From: WSXY01 sp038325105
GTDB lineage: Bacteria; Actinomycetota; Coriobacteriia; Anaerosomatales; Anaerosomataceae
Assembly: GCA_038325105.1 (NCBI GenBank)
Contig: JBBQIR010000072.1
Span: 1 to 10,476 of the forward strand
Direction of reading: 5' to 3'
Length of the DNA: 10,476 bases
The notes under the pieces were generated by a model. That model was given only the letters and a program-made list of their open reading frames with translations, did not search any database and was not told the DNA's origin. Below are positions 1 to 6,090 of the stretch, piece after piece. The translations under genes and the position numbers were made by a program. The first letter of the stretch is position 1; the number at the start of each line of letters is the position of its first letter.

Positions 1-1
1 G

Positions 2-182
2 ACAGAACACATCGGTGCGAGGCCCCACGAGCGCACCGATTCGCGCACGGGCCGGCGCAACGGCTACAAGCCGCACACGCTCAAAACCCGTGTCGGCACG
101 ATGACACTCACGGTCCCCCAGGACCGCGACGGCACCTTCTCAGCTGTTCGCTCGCTACCAGCGTACCGAGAAGGCGCTCCAG
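2..182 (+). pseudogene. IS256-family (mutator-type) transposase fragment, frameshifted
   Basis: Translating from base 2 gives the run RRNGYKPHTLKTRVG followed by VPQDRDGTF, the conserved N-terminal signature of IS256-family DDE transposases. The match then jumps frame: LFARYQRTEKAL is read from base 144. In family members two residues usually separate the FS and LF motifs, while here only one base does, which fits a loss of about 5 bases. The fragment enters from the left edge and stops abruptly at about 180-182, where DNA of the neighbouring minus-strand gene begins. The catalytic DDE core and the terminal inverted repeat are absent, so this is a non-functional internal slice left by rearrangement, not an intact element. 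The family assignment is firm; the exact boundary is uncertain by a few bases. Confidence 0.85.
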
Positions 183-1366
183 TCGGGGAAGTCGAGTCCC
201 GTCGCAAGCGCGGTGTAGGTCCAGTTCATGTTGGCCTCGTCTTGGCCGAACATGGCGATCTCGACGGCTGTCGCGTACCGAGTGGAGCCGTCGATGCGGT
301 CCACATTGGCATCCCCGAGCAGCGTGTTCAGCTGCGATTCGGTGGCCGCGGCTACAGCAGCCGTACCGCCCAAGATGTGTGCGTCGACGATACCGTCTCT
401 TTGCATCGCGGCCTTGGTCGTGTCACGAAGACCTGACGACGGCACCAGATACAGCGGCCAGCCGTTGGCCGCAGCTATCGGCGAACATGCCAGCGCATCG
501 GGGAAGTTGTCGCCGGTGGCGACAAAGGCCGTGTAGTCGAAGCCTGTCGTCTGCAGGTTAGTCGTCTTCTTCGCGATCGCACTGGCGACGTCAGCAGATA
601 CCGCGGCCGTCTCGCCCAGCACGATCGCGCGCGTGGCGCCAAGACGCGTGATTTCCGCCTTGACCGCGGGTGGAAGCGCGTCGGTGTCGACGAGCAGAAT
701 CGGAGCGTCGAGCACTCCTGCCAGCGCAGAACCGCCGATCGCGTCAGGCCAGTTGCGACCCGTGGCGACGATGACGGTCTTGTACCCTTCGGCGTCTTCC
801 ATCAGCCCCGACGGGTAGCCAGCCACCGAAGCGGCGATCGCGGTGGAGAACCGGTTGGAGCCCGCAATCGGTTCCTCGGCGGTGGGAACGGCGGAGAAGA
901 AGCGCTGAACGCGCGAGTTGTAGTAGTCGGTGACCGCCACATACCGCTCGCGCAGAGGCTCGACGCCATCGATGTCATCAAACTCGCCATCGAGGGTGCC
1001 GTAAGTCCCGAACTCGGTGATGTATGTGCCGCTCGGCGCGAACTTCTGCACACGATTGTTGGATTCGTCCGCCACGTACATGTTCCCGTGCGGGTCGAAC
1101 TTGACGTCGGAGGGACCATCGAACTCTCCGTCCCCGGTACCGTTAGGTCCCATCTCGCCGAGAAACGTTCCGGTCGAGGTGAAGTACTGCAGCCGGTCGT
1201 TGCCGTAGTCTGCAACCCATAAACGGCCCTCAAGGTCGAACTCGCCCGGATTGGTGCCCGGTCCTCCCCAGTCTACGAAGTCGTAGTTCGGATACACCGC
1301 GAATGCCGCAAGCGGCACGAGCAGCGCGACCGCAATTGCTGCGGCCATGATTCCTTTTCTCGGCAT
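155..1366 (-). CDS. Secreted NHL-repeat / cell wall binding 2 (CWB2) repeat protein, 3'-truncated
   Basis: The 403-residue product starts with a clear Sec signal peptide (basic MPRKG, then a hydrophobic stretch to about residue 23). Residues 35-155 hold three NHL-like beta-propeller units, each with a VADYGNDRLQ-like core. Residues 165-400 hold CWB2 repeats, marked by RFSTA, ATGRNWPDA, ILLVDTDALP and the ILGGTAAV and DRIDGSTRYATA motifs. The product is probably exported and held to the cell wall; the NHL part may bind a ligand or protein, which is inference. The third CWB2 repeat stops after GLDFPD, and the last nine residues are antisense translation of the transposase fragment, so the native C-terminus is lost. 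The first NHL unit and the second CWB2 repeat also lack internal pieces without loss of frame. The ATG at 1366 follows a GAGGGCGAGG purine-rich stretch. Function after truncation is doubtful. Confidence 0.8.
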   Translation of the reverse strand: MPRKGIMAAAIAVALLVPLAAFAVYPNYDFVDWGGPGTNPGEFDLEGRLWVADYGNDRLQYFTSTGTFLGEMGPNGTGDGEFDGPSDVKFDPHGNMYVADESNNRVQKFAPSGTYITEFGTYGTLDGEFDDIDGVEPLRERYVAVTDYYNSRVQRFFSAVPTAEEPIAGSNRFSTAIAASVAGYPSGLMEDAEGYKTVIVATGRNWPDAIGGSALAGVLDAPILLVDTDALPPAVKAEITRLGATRAIVLGETAAVSADVASAIAKKTTNLQTTGFDYTAFVATGDNFPDALACSPIAAANGWPLYLVPSSGLRDTTKAAMQRDGIVDAHILGGTAAVAAATESQLNTLLGDANVDRIDGSTRYATAVEIAMFGQDEANMNWTYTALATGLDFPDWSAFSVRW

Positions 1367-1452
1367 GTGCCTCGCCCTCTTTCAACAGCCTGCCCCATGA
1401 GATGCGAGACGATTCGCCCCGCATGAGATGTACGCCCCACTTCGGTCGCAAC

Positions 1453-1483
1453 TCACATGCGCGAACGGGCCCGCCGCATGTGA
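1453..1483. repeat. 9-bp inverted repeat TCACATGCG / CGCATGTGA
   Basis: TCACATGCG (1453-1461) and CGCATGTGA (1475-1483) are perfect reverse complements separated by 13 bases. The element sits midway between two divergent starts, where it could serve as an operator or form a stem-loop in a leader transcript. No T-run follows, so it does not look like an intrinsic terminator. Confidence 0.4.
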
Positions 1484-1504
1484 AAGAGCGGCCGTGACGG
1501 ACTT

Positions 1505-1539
1505 TTCGCACGCGCGACCGCGCGCTACACTCGTGCGAA
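1505..1539. repeat. 8-bp inverted repeat flanking a putative -10 box
   Basis: TTCGCACG at 1505-1512 is the exact reverse complement of CGTGCGAA at 1532-1539, with a 19-base spacer that includes the TACACT candidate -10 element. A dimeric repressor binding here would block transcription of the gene at 1570, so this is a candidate operator. The short arm length in GC-rich DNA means chance cannot be excluded. Confidence 0.35.
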
Positions 1540-1569
1540 CCGAGGCGGACACGGCGTGAAAGGTGAACC

Positions 1570-3084
1570 ATGAGTCCTGACCGCAACCTCGAATTCCGGC
1601 CCGAGCACTTCGAGGCGCTCGTGCGCGCCCAACTCTCCGACGCTACCGGTCCGCTCTTTCTCGCCGATGACCTGGCGGAGCGAGAAGTGTCGGACTCGCG
1701 CACGCTGACGAACACGCGCCGCTTCCTCGTGGCACTTCGCGAGGAGGGCCACGTGAAGGCCACCAAGAAGCTCGGCAACCTCTCGCGCTCGTTCTCCACC
1801 CGCATATGGCGCGAGTTCGAACGGCCCACACGCCTTCGAGCCGAGGATCTTGTCGGCCGCGCATACGTCGATGAAGTCGACGTCCGTGCGCTCTACCACC
1901 TCCGCGTGGTGTTGCAGCAATCCGGTTTGGTGCGCAAGTACCGAGGGTCGTTCCACATCACCAAGAACGCCGAACGCCTGCTTGACCGCGAGCTGTTCGG
2001 TGAGCTCTACCGCACAGTCTTCCTGGGCTGGTTCGACAAGACCAACATCGCGCTGACCGATGGCATGCCCGAAGACTCATCGATGCAATACCACCTCCCC
2101 TTCACGCTGTGGGCGCTGCGCAACAAGGCGCACGACTGGAAGACGACCGATCAGCTCGCGGCATGCCTGCCACACGACGACGAGCTGTGGGAGGCGGTGC
2201 GGCGCGATTGGGCACGCCGCTTTAGCGGCGCAAGCAGCACGTACGACGAGCTCAACTGGGCTCTCGAGCATCGAATTCTCCGTCCCCTCGTCGACTTCGG
2301 ACTGCTGGAGTGCGATCCGGTGACACAGGTTCGCTGGGATGAGGCGGTCCGGTGGAGGGTCACGCCGCTGTTCGACCGGTTCATGACCTTCGACTTCTCT
2401 GATATCACTGAACGCGCAGCGGCGGGCGGTACTGCCTTCGACGAGTCCGTGAACCCGCACGATGAAGCTGCCGCTGAAGCCCGTGCCATTCACGCAGACC
2501 ATGTGGTCACCCTCAAGATCACGCTGCGAGGCACGAAGCCGCCCGTATGGCGTCGCGTCGAAGTGCCCGCTTCGTACGACCTCGAGCAAGTACATCGAGT
2601 GCTCAACGCTGCTATGGGTTGGTTCGATTACCACCTGCATGAGTTCGACATCGAGGGCCGTCGCTACGGCGTTCCTGATACCGACTGGTCCCCCGAGGGG
2701 GACTCCACGATCCCCGAGGAAACCGTCATCTTAGGCGACCTGTCGCGCGTGGGTGTTCGCACGTTCACCTACCGCTACGACTTCGGCGATGATTGGACCC
2801 ATACGGTCGCGGTCGAGAGCGTGGCGCGCGCCGAGCCCGACGTCTTCTATCCGCGGTGCACAGACGGCCGACGCGCCGCGGTGCCCGAGGACTGCGGCGG
2901 TGTCCACGGGTTTTCGGAATTCCTGGACGTGATGGCACAGCGCGAGCATCCCGAGCATGACGAACTCGAGAGCTGGTACGGCAGCGAATATGACCCCGTC
3001 GAGTTCTCTGCCGAGGAGGTCTCTCGCGTGCTCCACATCGTTGCCACAGGGAAGCTGCCTGACGACTGGACCAGCCCGGCATAG
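1570..3084 (+). CDS. pRiA4b ORF-3 / IS1096 TnpR-like domain protein with winged-helix-like N-terminal region
   Basis: The 504-residue protein has two parts. From about residue 310 to 495 it matches the plasmid pRiA4b ORF-3 family (PF07929, also seen as the passenger protein of IS1096): the hallmarks PPVWRRVEVP, a MGWFDYHLHEF segment, YRYDFGDDWTHTV, a YPRCTDGRRAAVPEDCGG stretch and a final FS..E...VL helix are all present in order. The first 300 residues are mostly helical, rich in Arg and Glu, and include a likely helix-turn-helix/winged-helix stretch around residues 40-140; I do not recognise this part as a named family. The biochemical role of the ORF-3 domain is not established; family members often lie in mobile or accessory DNA. 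The ATG at 1570 follows AAAGGTG at good spacing. It is the only intact plus-strand gene here and is probably monocistronic. Confidence 0.8.
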   Translation: MSPDRNLEFRPEHFEALVRAQLSDATGPLFLADDLAEREVSDSRTLTNTRRFLVALREEGHVKATKKLGNLSRSFSTRIWREFERPTRLRAEDLVGRAYVDEVDVRALYHLRVVLQQSGLVRKYRGSFHITKNAERLLDRELFGELYRTVFLGWFDKTNIALTDGMPEDSSMQYHLPFTLWALRNKAHDWKTTDQLAACLPHDDELWEAVRRDWARRFSGASSTYDELNWALEHRILRPLVDFGLLECDPVTQVRWDEAVRWRVTPLFDRFMTFDFSDITERAAAGGTAFDESVNPHDEAAAEARAIHADHVVTLKITLRGTKPPVWRRVEVPASYDLEQVHRVLNAAMGWFDYHLHEFDIEGRRYGVPDTDWSPEGDSTIPEETVILGDLSRVGVRTFTYRYDFGDDWTHTVAVESVARAEPDVFYPRCTDGRRAAVPEDCGGVHGFSEFLDVMAQREHPEHDELESWYGSEYDPVEFSAEEVSRVLHIVATGKLPDDWTSPA

Positions 3085-3147
3085 CGGGTGACACCACCTC
3101 GATTCGCTGCGGCCAGAGCTCATGCGGTGTGGCGTGTCCGGGCCCTT

Positions 3148-3342
3148 CGGCCTCTTGTTGAGCACGTCGACGAGCACATCAGCCTCGTTGTGTTCTTCGT
3201 CTTTAGCGCCGAACAATATCGTGACCGTCTTCCGGTGACGTTCGATGTCGCCGATCAGATCGAGTAGCTCTTCGTGTGCCTCGAGCTCCTTCGCGTATCG
3301 CTTCTGGAACTCGGGCCACTTCTTCACTTCGTGGCCATAGAC
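3148..3342 (-). pseudogene. DUF488 family C-terminal remnant
   Basis: Read on the minus strand, this stretch gives YGHEVKKWPEFQKRY, then an acidic helical linker, then TVTILFGAKDEEHNEADVL. These are the two C-terminal signatures of DUF488 (YeaO-like) proteins: the W-x-x-F-x-x-RY helix and the strand ending in a DE-x-HN motif. Everything N-terminal to the first motif is missing; the upstream DNA switches directly to the DUF2779 fragment at about 3343-3345. A GTG at 3325-3327 could open a frame, but it lies inside the motif and lacks a proper ribosome binding site. The frame runs without a stop into the antisense of the plus-strand gene, so the natural stop is also gone. It is a gene piece truncated at both ends. 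Confidence 0.65.
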
Positions 3343-3344
3343 GG

Positions 3345-3740
3345 CCCCGCTGCCTCCAACTCCTGGTAGATCTTCTTCGACGGGTCGCAGTAGGGCAACT
3401 CGCGAATAGGATGCTCAGGCCCGTCTTCGACAAAGGTGCAGAAGTCCATGAATGCGCACGGGTACGGTGAGCCGCACTTCACGTCACCAGGCGGTGTGGG
3501 CAGCACATCAGCCTCGATGATCTCAAGAAGTTCCGTCACCTTGGCCTGCGCAAGGGGTTGCACTTTCTCTACCTCGTTCGTGATGTCCGTCGCAGTGAGC
3601 AGTCTCTCCAGATCGTACTCACCCCCAGGCCAGAGATACGTCTTGTCGAGATGCATCAACTTGACGCGCCGTATCTTGACCCCCGCGCCTCTGGCAACCC
3701 ACGTCTGAATCGCAGCATCCCACCGGTGCTTGGCCTTCTC
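3345..3740 (-). pseudogene. Internal fragment of a Cas4-like/DUF2779 nuclease
   Basis: About 130 codons of this fragment align with residues 141-270 of the intact nuclease at 7006-8616, at roughly 70% identity by eye. Shared landmarks are the RRVKLMHLDKTYLWPGG strand region, the three-cysteine cluster CxxxxxCxxxxxC, and a PEHPIRELPYCDPSKK block. The N-terminal PD-(D/E)XK motifs and the whole DEDD-like half are absent, and both ends change abruptly into unrelated DNA, so it cannot encode a working nuclease. The open frame runs from 3743 to 3324, but its apparent start lies at the junction and has no ribosome binding site. It is a relic of a second, diverged copy of the cassette. Confidence 0.8.
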
Positions 3741-3743
3741 CAA

Positions 3744-3914
3744 GCGATCTTCGGCATCTACTGGCCGGAAGTGCCGAGACAGTTTGCGGCAGGCTATCGC
3801 TCAGCAATTGTTCGCGGCCGTCTCAAGACAGGTCCCGATGTGGTCACAACGGTGATCGATCGAACCGACGACTGGGGTAGCCTGAAAGCTGGCATCGCGC
3901 GCCTGATCGGCTGA
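3744..3914 (+). other. Unidentified plus-strand gene remnant (C-terminal piece)
   Basis: From the edge of the DUF2779 fragment to a TGA at 3912-3914, the plus strand encodes 56 residues of coherent, protein-like sequence (beginning AIFGIYWPEVPRQF and ending with an AGIARLIG helix) with balanced codon use. It looks like the tail of a gene whose body was lost. I do not recognise the family. The open frame continues upstream, but that part is antisense to the DUF2779 fragment. Chance coding in GC-rich DNA is a real alternative. Confidence 0.3.
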
Positions 3915-4025
3915 TGCTGGCGCGGTGATCGTTGGCATCTTGTGCAGACGTCCGGTCCCAATGGCGAACAGTGTCTTTCCGCAACCGGGTGCCCCCCACG
4001 ACTCGCGGGTGGTGCCTGCGCACAG
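3915..4025 (-). pseudogene. P-loop ATPase remnant (Walker A only)
   Basis: Directly downstream of the second HEPN gene, and in the same frame after its TAG, the minus strand encodes WGAPGCGKTLFA (3963-3998). The intact AAA+ protein of this window has WGPPGCGKTMFA at its Walker A site, and the gene order (HEPN then ATPase) is also the same. Beyond about 12-16 residues the similarity stops, and no Walker B or start codon is present. It is best read as a sliver of a second ATPase copy; a P-loop from a different ATPase is possible. Confidence 0.5.
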
Positions 4026-4445
4026 CTAGTTCTGCATGAGCTCCGGATGCCTGTACTCGATCCATGTGCGCAGCAACTCCTCAAAGCCTGTGACTCGAGC
4101 CAGCAGCGCCGTGACATCGCCCTCATCCACCAACCCCGCTGCGTCGTAGAGGTCCGCGTTGCGACGCTTCCGCGCGGCGTCCACTGCGTCGGCGAAACCC
4201 TGAGCGTCACTACCCATCACCCAAGGCAGGACGCTGAACATATCGCGATGGTTCTCCCCGCCTCGGACGCGATAGCCCGATGCCCTCACGGCGATCTTCG
4301 CTAGCAGGAAACCGGCTGTGTATGCATCGACATAGCGCCCGTCCGCACTCTGTTCCGCGAGAGCCGAATCCGCCAACGCGATGCGGTAGCGTTCGAACAC
4401 CTCCGACTCGAGCGGCGCCTTGGGGCTGGCCTCTTCGAACCGCAA
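4026..4445 (-). CDS. HEPN domain protein, second copy, no adjacent MNT partner
   Basis: This gene is a close paralogue of the HEPN gene at 9871-10299. From RYRIALADSALAEQ through RVTGF only 3 of 103 residues differ, although the DNA carries many more, mostly silent, differences. The likely HEPN active-site region is the RKRRNADLYD motif near residues 92-100. The last 18 residues diverge, and the homology also breaks just upstream of the RYRI motif, at about 4400. The start is uncertain: the longest frame begins with a TTG at 4445 that has no convincing ribosome binding site, and a GTG at 4400 overlaps its own GGAGG. Where the other copy has an overlapping MNT gene, this one has unrelated DNA. 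It is either an orphan HEPN RNase-like toxin or a 5'-replaced pseudogene; the silent-biased changes favour past selection for the protein. Confidence 0.65.
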   Translation of the reverse strand: MRFEEASPKAPLESEVFERYRIALADSALAEQSADGRYVDAYTAGFLLAKIAVRASGYRVRGGENHRDMFSVLPWVMGSDAQGFADAVDAARKRRNADLYDAAGLVDEGDVTALLARVTGFEELLRTWIEYRHPELMQN

Positions 4446-4545
4446 CCGCGAAACCGTTCATGCCGCCAAGCTCCTGGGCCACGAAAACGTTGCCGTCATC
4501 GCTCCTATCTGGGGTGTCACCAGGGCGCATCGCCGGGAAAGAAGA
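4411..4545 (+). other. Possible tyrosine recombinase C-terminal remnant
   Basis: On the plus strand, codons from 4441 read RNRETVHAAKLLGHENVAVI, which resembles the LLGHxxVxxT segment near the C-terminus of phage-type tyrosine recombinases (family knowledge). A short tail follows to a TGA at about 4543. The catalytic Arg, His-x-x-Arg and the final Tyr are not visible, and the stretch overlaps the 3' end of a minus-strand gene. The piece occupies the place where an MNT gene would be expected upstream of the second HEPN copy. The match is short, so chance is a serious alternative. Confidence 0.25.
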
Positions 4546-4885
4546 AGTCCTGACCAAAGACCCACTCCGAGTTGATCAAAATCGTCGCGACCACACCAAG
4601 CGAGAAGGCGTCGATGATCCCGCCGAGTGAATCCTCCCCATAGCGTTCGATCGGCAGCAACCCACTCCAGCCCGACAGATCCGGTGGAGGTGCATCGCAT
4701 GCGTCGACCGAGCCTGCGGTTTCGCTGGCTTCGCGAACACTCGCCAGAACCTCTGCCACATCGGCCTGCCAGTCGTCCTGGGACTTTGGGAGATCCAACA
4801 CCAAGATCCCGTCCACGTACACATAGACGCGTTCGCACGCTTCGTCGTGGATGAGAAGCGCGTGGGACACGCGTCTACTCGGCAA
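4517..4885 (-). CDS. Small hypothetical protein, last gene of the nucleotide-enzyme module
   Basis: The product is up to 122 residues and I do not recognise it. It is acidic, with a strand-like N-terminal segment (ERVYVYVDGILVLDLP), a helical middle, and a hydrophobic C-terminal half containing GGIIDAFSLGVVATILI and ending FFFPGDAPW. No cysteines or histidines are arranged like a metal site. The longest frame starts with a TTG at 4885 and overlaps the stop of the HD gene by 11 bases; a GTG at 4870, four bases after that stop, is an equally plausible start. The tight linkage points to translational coupling with the HD-domain gene and perhaps a partner or immunity role, which is inference. Confidence 0.6.
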   Translation of the reverse strand: MPSRRVSHALLIHDEACERVYVYVDGILVLDLPKSQDDWQADVAEVLASVREASETAGSVDACDAPPPDLSGWSGLLPIERYGEDSLGGIIDAFSLGVVATILINSEWVFGQDFFFPGDAPW

Positions 4886-6056
4886 GCGTCGCGAACAGCC
4901 CGGCTAAGCCGAACGCAGCACCATCGTCCGAGAAGCGACCGGCGTTGTATCCCAGAACTCGCTTAAGCTCATCCGACCCGGCGCCGTTGGAGATCGAGAA
5001 TGCAGCTTCAATCGATGCCGAGAGCTTGTCGCACGCGTTGAGCATTCTTCCGTCGTACGGCAGCACGTCGCCCGGCGCGTCCAGGTCGCACGCACCCACG
5101 CAGATAGAGCGGCCATCCCGGAACACCTTGTCGGCGAACTCGTCTACGACGAAGTGGCGCAGCCCGGAGGCCGAGCGCTCCGGAAGCAAGGGCCAGATTT
5201 CCTCCTCGAGCAGCTCGTGTTCGATCCGGGTCAGCAGATCGGAGAGTCCACTGCCTGTCTTGACCGGGCTGGAGACGTCCTTGGTCAACGATTCAGCCAA
5301 GTCGTGAAAGACGCCGCCGAAGAACGCATTTGCGACACGACGGCCGGAGATGCCGTTGGCCATCATCCAGCAGAAGGAGAGCGTAGCGACAACGAAGCAG
5401 TGAGCGGCGACGGAGAACTCGGGTGCCGTGTGCAGCCGAGTCCATCGGTTCTGCGACCGTAGCTGACCGTAGACTTGTAGAAAGCCGGGATCGACCGTCA
5501 GGTGGCGCACCCCGGGCATGTCGGCAAACTCCAGTGACTGCGCGCTTAGATCGGCCCGAGCCCGAACCAGATGGCGATGCTGGGTGTTGAGTGGCGCAAA
5601 GAGGTTGAACTCCCACTGGTTCACGAGTACGCCTGCCGCGTCGAGCACTCGCGCCGAACAGGCGTAGCGCCTCGGCTCCTCGTCATGCTCACGCAGGTAG
5701 TACTCACCCGCTCGCTCGGCAAAGACAGGGCCCATCTCCTCGGCAAGCCAACCGATCTCGTCGAGTACGAATGAATCGATGCGCCGGCGGGTCTCGCCTT
5801 GGTAGATGCGGTTGAAGACGGGTGCTTGGATGTCGCTCAGCGCGAGGCGGCGAAGATACCGAATGAGAATCAACTCCACGAGAGCCTGCCACTCAGCGTC
5901 TGCAAAGGTTCTATCCTCCGATGCGATGACGAACGCGGCAGCGGCTACGTGGCTTTGTCGAGAAAGCTCATCGAGCTCAATTGGCGTGACGTAGTCGCTC
6001 CAGCGTCGGATGAGTGCTGCTTCGTAGAGCTTGAATGCCGCCTGTGCGCTGATCAA
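4875..6056 (-). CDS. HD-domain phosphohydrolase, YfbR-like 5'-nucleotidase domain at C-terminus
   Basis: With a TTG start at 6056 the protein has 393 residues. The C-terminal half contains the full set of YfbR-type HD motifs in order: RW (204-205), His219 in SVAAH, HD at 251-252 within FHDLAESLTKDVSSPVK (also Glu255 and Asp260), and a late Asp343 in ACDKLSA. In E. coli, YfbR is a metal-dependent deoxynucleoside 5'-monophosphatase of about 200 residues; here about 200 residues are added in front, containing a RYLRRLALSDIQAPVF segment that I cannot assign. I chose TTG because GGGAGG lies four bases upstream and because the longer frame to 6191 would overlap the deaminase gene by 100 bases. The gene lies 34 bases after the deaminase, so co-transcription is likely. 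Substrate range is unknown; acting on purine nucleotides would fit its neighbour. Confidence 0.75.
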   Translation of the reverse strand: MISAQAAFKLYEAALIRRWSDYVTPIELDELSRQSHVAAAAFVIASEDRTFADAEWQALVELILIRYLRRLALSDIQAPVFNRIYQGETRRRIDSFVLDEIGWLAEEMGPVFAERAGEYYLREHDEEPRRYACSARVLDAAGVLVNQWEFNLFAPLNTQHRHLVRARADLSAQSLEFADMPGVRHLTVDPGFLQVYGQLRSQNRWTRLHTAPEFSVAAHCFVVATLSFCWMMANGISGRRVANAFFGGVFHDLAESLTKDVSSPVKTGSGLSDLLTRIEHELLEEEIWPLLPERSASGLRHFVVDEFADKVFRDGRSICVGACDLDAPGDVLPYDGRMLNACDKLSASIEAAFSISNGAGSDELKRVLGYNAGRFSDDGAAFGLAGLFATLAE

Positions 6057-6090
6057 AGTGCCTCCCTTGAGCCAACCCACGACCGTCGAT

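Larger units (their letters stand above)
1367..1569. promoter_or_regulatory. Divergent intergenic region with several repeats
   Basis: This 203-base space separates two divergent genes and must carry both promoters. The sequence shows a direct repeat CATGAGATG at 1396-1404 and 1422-1430, a 9-bp inverted repeat (TCACATGCG, 1453-1461, with CGCATGTGA, 1475-1483), and an 8-bp inverted repeat (TTCGCACG, 1505-1512, with CGTGCGAA, 1532-1539). A TACACT at 1526-1531 resembles a -10 box for the plus-strand gene and lies inside the last inverted repeat; a -35 match (TTTTCG, 1503-1508, 17-base spacer) is poor. AAAGGTG at about 1559-1565 is a plausible ribosome binding site for the ATG at 1570. Operator roles are inferred. 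Confidence 0.45.

Noticed and set aside
1494..1531. GTGACG as a -35 box for the TACACT -10
   Set aside because: The spacer would be 26 bases, too long for a standard sigma-70-type promoter.
1230..1829. 199-codon minus-strand frame across the divergent promoter region
   Set aside because: It is antisense to the start of the plus-strand gene and out of frame with the NHL gene; composition is Arg/Ser-rich with no motif.
3070..3090. Terminator hairpin after the plus-strand gene (CCCG/CGGG)
   Set aside because: The stem is only 4 bp and no T-run follows.
2731..3327. 198-codon minus-strand open frame beginning with MKKWPEF
   Set aside because: Only the first 60 codons are DUF488-like; the rest is antisense to the ORF-3-domain gene and reads as low-quality Cys/Arg-rich sequence.
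3794..4210. 138-codon minus-strand frame across the second HEPN gene
   Set aside because: Out of frame with the conserved HEPN protein; Arg/Ser/Trp-rich shadow sequence.
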